From Aestuariibaculum lutulentum (lineage in GTDB: Bacteria; Bacteroidota; Bacteroidia; Flavobacteriales; Flavobacteriaceae), in the NCBI RefSeq assembly GCF_032926325.1, contig NZ_CP136709.1, forward strand, positions 2,698,501 to 2,762,500: a DNA stretch of 64,000 nt, given 5' to 3'. The notes beneath the pieces are model-generated. The model saw only the letters and a program-made list of their open reading frames with translations, had not been told where the DNA came from and did not search any database. Below are positions 60,167-64,000 of the stretch, in pieces. The stretch's first letter is position 1, and the number at the start of each line of letters is the position of its first letter. The position numbers and the translations under genes are program-made.

Positions 60167-62533
60167 TTGGAGAAGTATTTAAGTCAGTTAAACGAGGCGC
60201 AGTTGGCACCAACCATACAGAAAGATGGACCGATGATTGTGATTGCAGGTGCGGGTTCGGGAAAAACGCGTGTGTTAACCTATAGAATTGCCTACTTAAT
60301 GAGTCAGGGTATAGACCCATTTAATATTCTATCGTTAACCTTTACCAATAAGGCCGCTCGTGAAATGAAGGAGCGTATCGCTGCTATTGTGGGACAAAGT
60401 GAAGCCAGAAATTTATGGATGGGAACGTTTCACTCTATTTTTGCAAAGATTTTACGTATTGAAGCTGATAAATTAGGCTACCCAACCAATTTTACGATTT
60501 ATGATTCTCAGGATTCCGATAAGTTAATTGGTTCTATTATTCGTGAAATGGGGCTTGATAAAGATATTTACAAAGCTAAATCCATTCGTTCCAGAATATC
60601 TTCATACAAAAACAGTTTGATAACGGTACGTGCCTATTTTCAGAATTCTGAATTGCAGGAAGCCGATGCTATGGCGAGACGCCCACGTATGGGAGATATT
60701 TATAAAGCTTATGTAGATAGATGCTTTAAGGCAGGCGCCATGGATTTTGATGATTTATTATTGAAAACCAACGAGCTGTTAACGCGATTCCCAGAGGTGT
60801 TGATGAAATACCAGAATCGTTTCAGATATATATTGGTGGACGAGTATCAGGATACCAACCACTCGCAGTATTTAATTGTACGTGCATTGTCAGATAAGTT
60901 TCAGAATATTTGTGTGGTAGGGGATGATGCGCAGAGTATTTATGCCTTCCGTGGTGCAAACATCAATAACATTTTAAATTTCCAGAAAGATTACGATAAT
61001 GTAAAATTGTTCCGATTAGAACAGAATTATCGATCAACAAAGAATATCGTAAACGCGGCCAATTCTATTATTGATAAAAACCAGACCAAGCTTGATAAGG
61101 TGGTTTGGACGGCTAACGATGAAGGTGGAAAGATTGTAGTCAATCGTTCATTAACAGATGGAGATGAGGGGCGTTATGTAGCCAGTACCATTTGGGAAAC
61201 TAAGATGAACGAGCAGCTGGATAATAAAGATTTTGCGGTTTTATATAGAACCAATGCGCAGTCAAGAGCGATAGAGGATGCTTTGCGTAAACGTGATATT
61301 CCATATAAAATTTATGGCGGTTTATCGTTTTATCAGCGTAAAGAGATTAAAGATGTGATTTCGTATTTACGTTTGATTATCAATCCGGCTGATGAAGAAG
61401 CTTTAAAACGTGTGATTAATTTCCCGCCAAGAGGTATTGGCGCAACTACTGTAGACCGATTGGTAGTTGCCGCCAATGGTTATAACCGTTCTATTTTTGA
61501 GGTGATGAAGAATATCGATAAAACCGATATAAAAGTAAACTCAGGAACTAAAGGAAAGCTTCTGGATTTTGTAACGATGATTGAAAGCTATCAGGTTATG
61601 AATCAAAATGCCGACGTATTTGAATTGGCAGAGCATGTGACGCGTACCAGTGGATTAATTAAGGAATTTAAGAAAGATGCTACGCCTGAAGGAGTCACTC
61701 GTATGGAAAATATCGAGGAGTTACTTAATGGTATGAAAGATTTCGTTGAAGGACAAAAGGAAGTGGCTGATGCTACAGCGTCTTTAGCGGAATTTCTTGA
61801 AGATGTGGCGTTATCAAGTGATCTAGATTCTGATAAAGAAGATGTCGATCACGTAGCGTTAATGACGATTCACTTGGCGAAAGGATTAGAGTTTCCTCAT
61901 GTATTTATCGTAGGTTTAGAGGAAGATTTATTCCCGAGTGCTATGAGTATGAATACACGTAGCGAACTGGAAGAGGAGCGTCGTTTGTTCTATGTGGCTT
62001 TAACACGAGCAGAAAAACAGGCGTATCTAACCTATGCGCTGTCTCGATACCGTTGGGGAAAATTGGTGGATTCAGACCCAAGTCGATTTATTTCAGAAAT
62101 TGATGAGCAATATTTAGATATTACCACACCAATAGAGGAGCGTCGTATCAACCCAATGCTGGATGCTGATATTTTTGGAGATGTAAGTCCGAATACCAGA
62201 CAACATGTGACGTCGAATAACAATATTCGTTTTAAACCGGCAAAACAAGTAAACTTAACAAAGGGTACGCCTCAAAAAGAACAACCTAAATTTCAGGCAA
62301 ATGGGCCTAAGAAGTTAACCAAAGTAGATGCTTCAAGTTCAGCAGGGCAAGAGGCTAATTTATTTGATGGTAAATTGATGCCTGGAAATATTGTAAATCA
62401 CATGCGTTTTGGTAAAGGTGAGGTATTAAAAATTGAAGGCGTAGGTGCCGATGTTAAAGCTGAAATTAAATTTCAGCAGGTTGGTGTTAAAAAGCTATTA
62501 CTTCGTTTTGCAAAACTGGATGTGATTGGTTAA
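60167..62533 (+). CDS. UvrD/PcrA-type DNA helicase
   Basis: A 788-residue superfamily 1A helicase used in repair and replication-transcription conflicts. Motifs: Q motif LNEAQ near 7, I IAGAGSGKTRVLTYR near 26, Ia LTFTNKAAREM, II LVDEYQDTN near 222, III VGDDAQSIYAFRGA near 250, IV EQNYRST, V MTIHLAKGLEFPHVFI near 565, VI RRLFYVALTRAE near 606. The C-terminal 130 residues end in a Tudor-like GNIVNHMRFGKGEVLKIEG domain, as in PcrA. It starts with TTG at 60167. A terminator follows the stop. Confidence 0.95.
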   Translation: MEKYLSQLNEAQLAPTIQKDGPMIVIAGAGSGKTRVLTYRIAYLMSQGIDPFNILSLTFTNKAAREMKERIAAIVGQSEARNLWMGTFHSIFAKILRIEADKLGYPTNFTIYDSQDSDKLIGSIIREMGLDKDIYKAKSIRSRISSYKNSLITVRAYFQNSELQEADAMARRPRMGDIYKAYVDRCFKAGAMDFDDLLLKTNELLTRFPEVLMKYQNRFRYILVDEYQDTNHSQYLIVRALSDKFQNICVVGDDAQSIYAFRGANINNILNFQKDYDNVKLFRLEQNYRSTKNIVNAANSIIDKNQTKLDKVVWTANDEGGKIVVNRSLTDGDEGRYVASTIWETKMNEQLDNKDFAVLYRTNAQSRAIEDALRKRDIPYKIYGGLSFYQRKEIKDVISYLRLIINPADEEALKRVINFPPRGIGATTVDRLVVAANGYNRSIFEVMKNIDKTDIKVNSGTKGKLLDFVTMIESYQVMNQNADVFELAEHVTRTSGLIKEFKKDATPEGVTRMENIEELLNGMKDFVEGQKEVADATASLAEFLEDVALSSDLDSDKEDVDHVALMTIHLAKGLEFPHVFIVGLEEDLFPSAMSMNTRSELEEERRLFYVALTRAEKQAYLTYALSRYRWGKLVDSDPSRFISEIDEQYLDITTPIEERRINPMLDADIFGDVSPNTRQHVTSNNNIRFKPAKQVNLTKGTPQKEQPKFQANGPKKLTKVDASSSAGQEANLFDGKLMPGNIVNHMRFGKGEVLKIEGVGADVKAEIKFQQVGVKKLLLRFAKLDVIG

Positions 62534-62556
62534 ATCCACAATAAATGATGTAAATG

Positions 62557-62590
62557 AAATAGCCTGTGTAATTGCGCAGGCTATTTTTTT
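62557..62590 (+). terminator. Terminator of the uvrD/pcrA gene
   Basis: A 12-bp stem (62557-62568 with 62575-62586, one G-T wobble) has a 6-nt loop and ends in a T-run to 62590. It overlaps the last bases of the convergent gene at 62589 and may serve both directions. Confidence 0.88.
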
Positions 62591-63431
62591 AGTCATTCTC
62601 TATAAGTAAATCAAATAATTGTCTGTTGTAAGGATCGCTTTCTAAAGACTTTAATTTTAAAGCATAGATCAATTCTTGTTCTTTCAGTCCTAATTTTTTA
62701 CTGAGCTGTTCAGCGAGAAAGATGTTAAAATAATATTGTTCTTTATTAAAAGAATCTATGACAGCATTGTAAGCTTTGTTATAATCCTCAGTCTTGCTTT
62801 CTGGATCTAATAGTGTTTGAAAGGCGCTTAATTGGGTGTCAATGAAATTTATAGCATTTTTACCTTGCAGGTTTAGACGATTGTTAAATGATTTATTCTG
62901 AACATAAGTAAATCCCCCTAAAAGAGTATAGCCATTGGAAATATCGTCGACTCCAACAATAATATTTATTAATCGACCGTCTTTTGAGAAAATGAACCCT
63001 GTTGGATATGCAATGTTGTTAAAAGCCCAAAATAGATATTTGTTTCTATAGTCTGAAAAATTACATTCGTAAAATAGAAAATTATCAAAGTCAAACTCAT
63101 TTAGACTTTTATTAAGATCTAATGCTCTAAAGGCGTTATCGGTTATAGATCTTTTTTGATTACCAAAAGATGTTATTACGAATAAATATTTTCCTTGTTG
63201 TTTAGCTTCAAATAAAGCGTCGTCCACAGTGCCTTCAATCATGTTGAGTCTTTTGAACTTATAGTTTTCAGAAAAAAAATCTTTGGCAAAATCTTTTAAT
63301 TCCTGACTTAATGGAGGTCCATTATAAGGTTTTGAAGGAAAATTACTATTAATTGTATCTTGTGCAACGCCTGTTGAACCAATTAAACTAAAGGTAAGAA
63401 TCAATAATGTATTAATTATATTTGAAATCAT
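62589..63431 (-). CDS. Exported thioredoxin-like protein lacking CxxC
   Basis: A 281-residue secreted protein. The start MISNIINTLLILTF at 63431 gives a normal signal peptide ending near GVAQ; the frame is open to 63488. Residues about 65-190 have a thioredoxin-like layout (EAKQQGKYLFVITSFG, FLFYECNFSD, AYPTGFIFSKDGRLI with the cis-Pro loop), as in Thioredoxin_7/DUF255 relatives. Where WCGPC would be expected the sequence is SFGNQKR, so no redox cysteines are present. The last 90 residues are helical and may mediate binding. Function unknown. It looks more AT-rich than its neighbours. Confidence 0.72.
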   Translation of the reverse strand: MISNIINTLLILTFSLIGSTGVAQDTINSNFPSKPYNGPPLSQELKDFAKDFFSENYKFKRLNMIEGTVDDALFEAKQQGKYLFVITSFGNQKRSITDNAFRALDLNKSLNEFDFDNFLFYECNFSDYRNKYLFWAFNNIAYPTGFIFSKDGRLINIIVGVDDISNGYTLLGGFTYVQNKSFNNRLNLQGKNAINFIDTQLSAFQTLLDPESKTEDYNKAYNAVIDSFNKEQYYFNIFLAEQLSKKLGLKEQELIYALKLKSLESDPYNRQLFDLLIEND

Positions 63432-63603
63432 AATTATGAGCCTGAACATGAGTAGATTAAATTTAGTGATTAAGAAGTGAAAAAACAAATGATTTGTAGG
63501 ATTTTTATTCTATTTGAAATCATTGGTTTACTGAATTAAAAATAATGTTTTACAATTCAAAAAATGTCGCTAAATTGTTACTTAAAGTGAATATACACTA
63601 CCT

Positions 63604-64000
63604 ATGGCAGAGTTTATAAAAATATACGAGGAAAACCCTAACCCAAAGGCAATTGAAAAAGTTGTTGAAGTTTTAAAACGTGGCGGATTAATAATTTACC
63701 CAACCGACACCGTTTATGGTTTGGGCTGTGATATAAGTAATATTAAGGCTTTAGAGAAGGTGGCTCGTATTAAACAAGTGAAACTTGAGAAGTCTAATTT
63801 CTCATTTATTTGTCACGATTTAAGTCATTTAAGCGATTATGTGAAGCAGATAGATACTTCCGTTTTTAAGGTCTTAAAAAGAGCGCTTCCTGGCCCTTAT
63901 ACTTTTATTTTACCGGGTTCTAAGAATTTGCCACATCCGTTTAAGAAAAAGAAAACAGTAGGTATTCGTGTACCCGATAATAAGATTGCTTTAGAGATTG
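63604..64000 (+). CDS. YrdC/Sua5-family threonylcarbamoyl-AMP synthase (partial)
   Basis: The first 132 codons of a Sua5/YciO/YrdC-family gene that runs past the window end; the fragment opens MAEFIKIYEENPNPKAIEK. Family motifs are visible: the substrate loop IYPTDTVYGLGCDI near 32-45, SFICHDLSHLSDYV, PGPYTFILPGS near 98 and KKTVGIRVPDN near 117. It makes threonylcarbamoyl-AMP from Thr, bicarbonate and ATP, the substrate of TsaD (encoded at 2567). YciO-type paralogues look alike, so the exact member is uncertain. Confidence 0.85.
   Translation, partial: MAEFIKIYEENPNPKAIEKVVEVLKRGGLIIYPTDTVYGLGCDISNIKALEKVARIKQVKLEKSNFSFICHDLSHLSDYVKQIDTSVFKVLKRALPGPYTFILPGSKNLPHPFKKKKTVGIRVPDNKIALEI

Noticed and set aside
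60162..60169. TAGTTTTG as a promoter for the UvrD-like gene
   Set aside because: The match includes the TTG start codon itself, so transcription would begin inside the gene.
1..64000. Mobile elements, CRISPR arrays, rRNA or tRNA genes
   Set aside because: I saw no transposase, integrase, direct-repeat array, tRNA cloverleaf or rRNA-like sequence in any gap.

Overview
This window is a stretch of an AT-rich chromosome that looks like a member of the Flavobacteriaceae (Bacteroidota). The evidence is the gene families and their order: tsaD next to a TamB-like giant, ridA-lptD-amidase-MCE-Fe-S oxidoreductase in a row, BshA (bacillithiol), DUF4159, DUF3570 and DUF4266 proteins, and an LptD of the Bacteroidota type. 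Shine-Dalgarno sites are poor, several starts are TTG, and a few promoters fit the Bacteroidota pattern TTG-N(about 20)-TAnnTTTG. The genus cannot be named from this alone. Gene density is high: about 50 protein genes, no rRNA, no tRNA, no CRISPR array, no insertion sequence, and no gene-free gap over 300 bases.

Layout. 1-3589 (minus): a tight run of RNA-modification genes (TrmH-like, RsmE, TsaD) interleaved with two exported proteins (DUF4159, parvulin). 3796-8232: TamB-like envelope protein. 8397-12601 (plus): glycolysis (PfkA, GAPDH), a BadF-type sugar kinase and a ModF-like ABC ATPase. 12591-19388 (minus): a three-gene transglutaminase / ATP-grasp / alpha-E / DUF2126 operon, a predicted peptide-ligation system, with a perfect inverted repeat just before its first gene. 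19561-21630 (minus): a KDG-kinase-like sugar kinase and GMP reductase. 21766-23181: a hybrid histidine-kinase-like protein whose phospho-acceptor histidine is replaced by tyrosine. 23189-31739: RidA and LptD (minus), then amidase, MCE protein, a two-gene Fe-S oxidoreductase with a small secreted protein between its subunits, and a conserved protein of unknown function. 31857-34951: secreted thioredoxin-like protein, ApbE, DUF4266 lipoprotein and DUF3570 protein, probably an extracytoplasmic flavin/redox module. 35075-39152: a GH3 / beta-lactamase-fold fusion and BshA. 39154-48747: VOC protein, small outer-membrane barrel, large FAD/Fe-S oxidoreductase, LpxH-like hydrolase, AroC, dicarboxylate symporter, mercaptopyruvate sulfurtransferase, NlpC/P60-like hydrolase and DCC-type oxidoreductase. 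48783-53966 (minus): MutS2-like ATPase without an Smr domain, MiaE and RecG. 54100-57877: M1 peptidase and two tandem patatins. 57930-64000: a membrane-anchored unknown, an orphan FMN-binding glutamate-synthase-like protein, UvrD/PcrA helicase, a thioredoxin-like protein without CxxC, and a YrdC/Sua5-family gene cut by the window end.

The genes are mostly core metabolism, RNA modification, DNA repair and envelope biogenesis. The most interesting parts are the transglutaminase/ATP-grasp operon, the ApbE-DUF4266-DUF3570 cluster (the DUF3570 protein carries a good match to the ApbE flavinylation motif), the His-to-Tyr kinase, and a plus-strand hairpin/U-run at 51198-51231 with no plus-strand gene upstream of it. 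Families were assigned by reading motifs; no database search was run.
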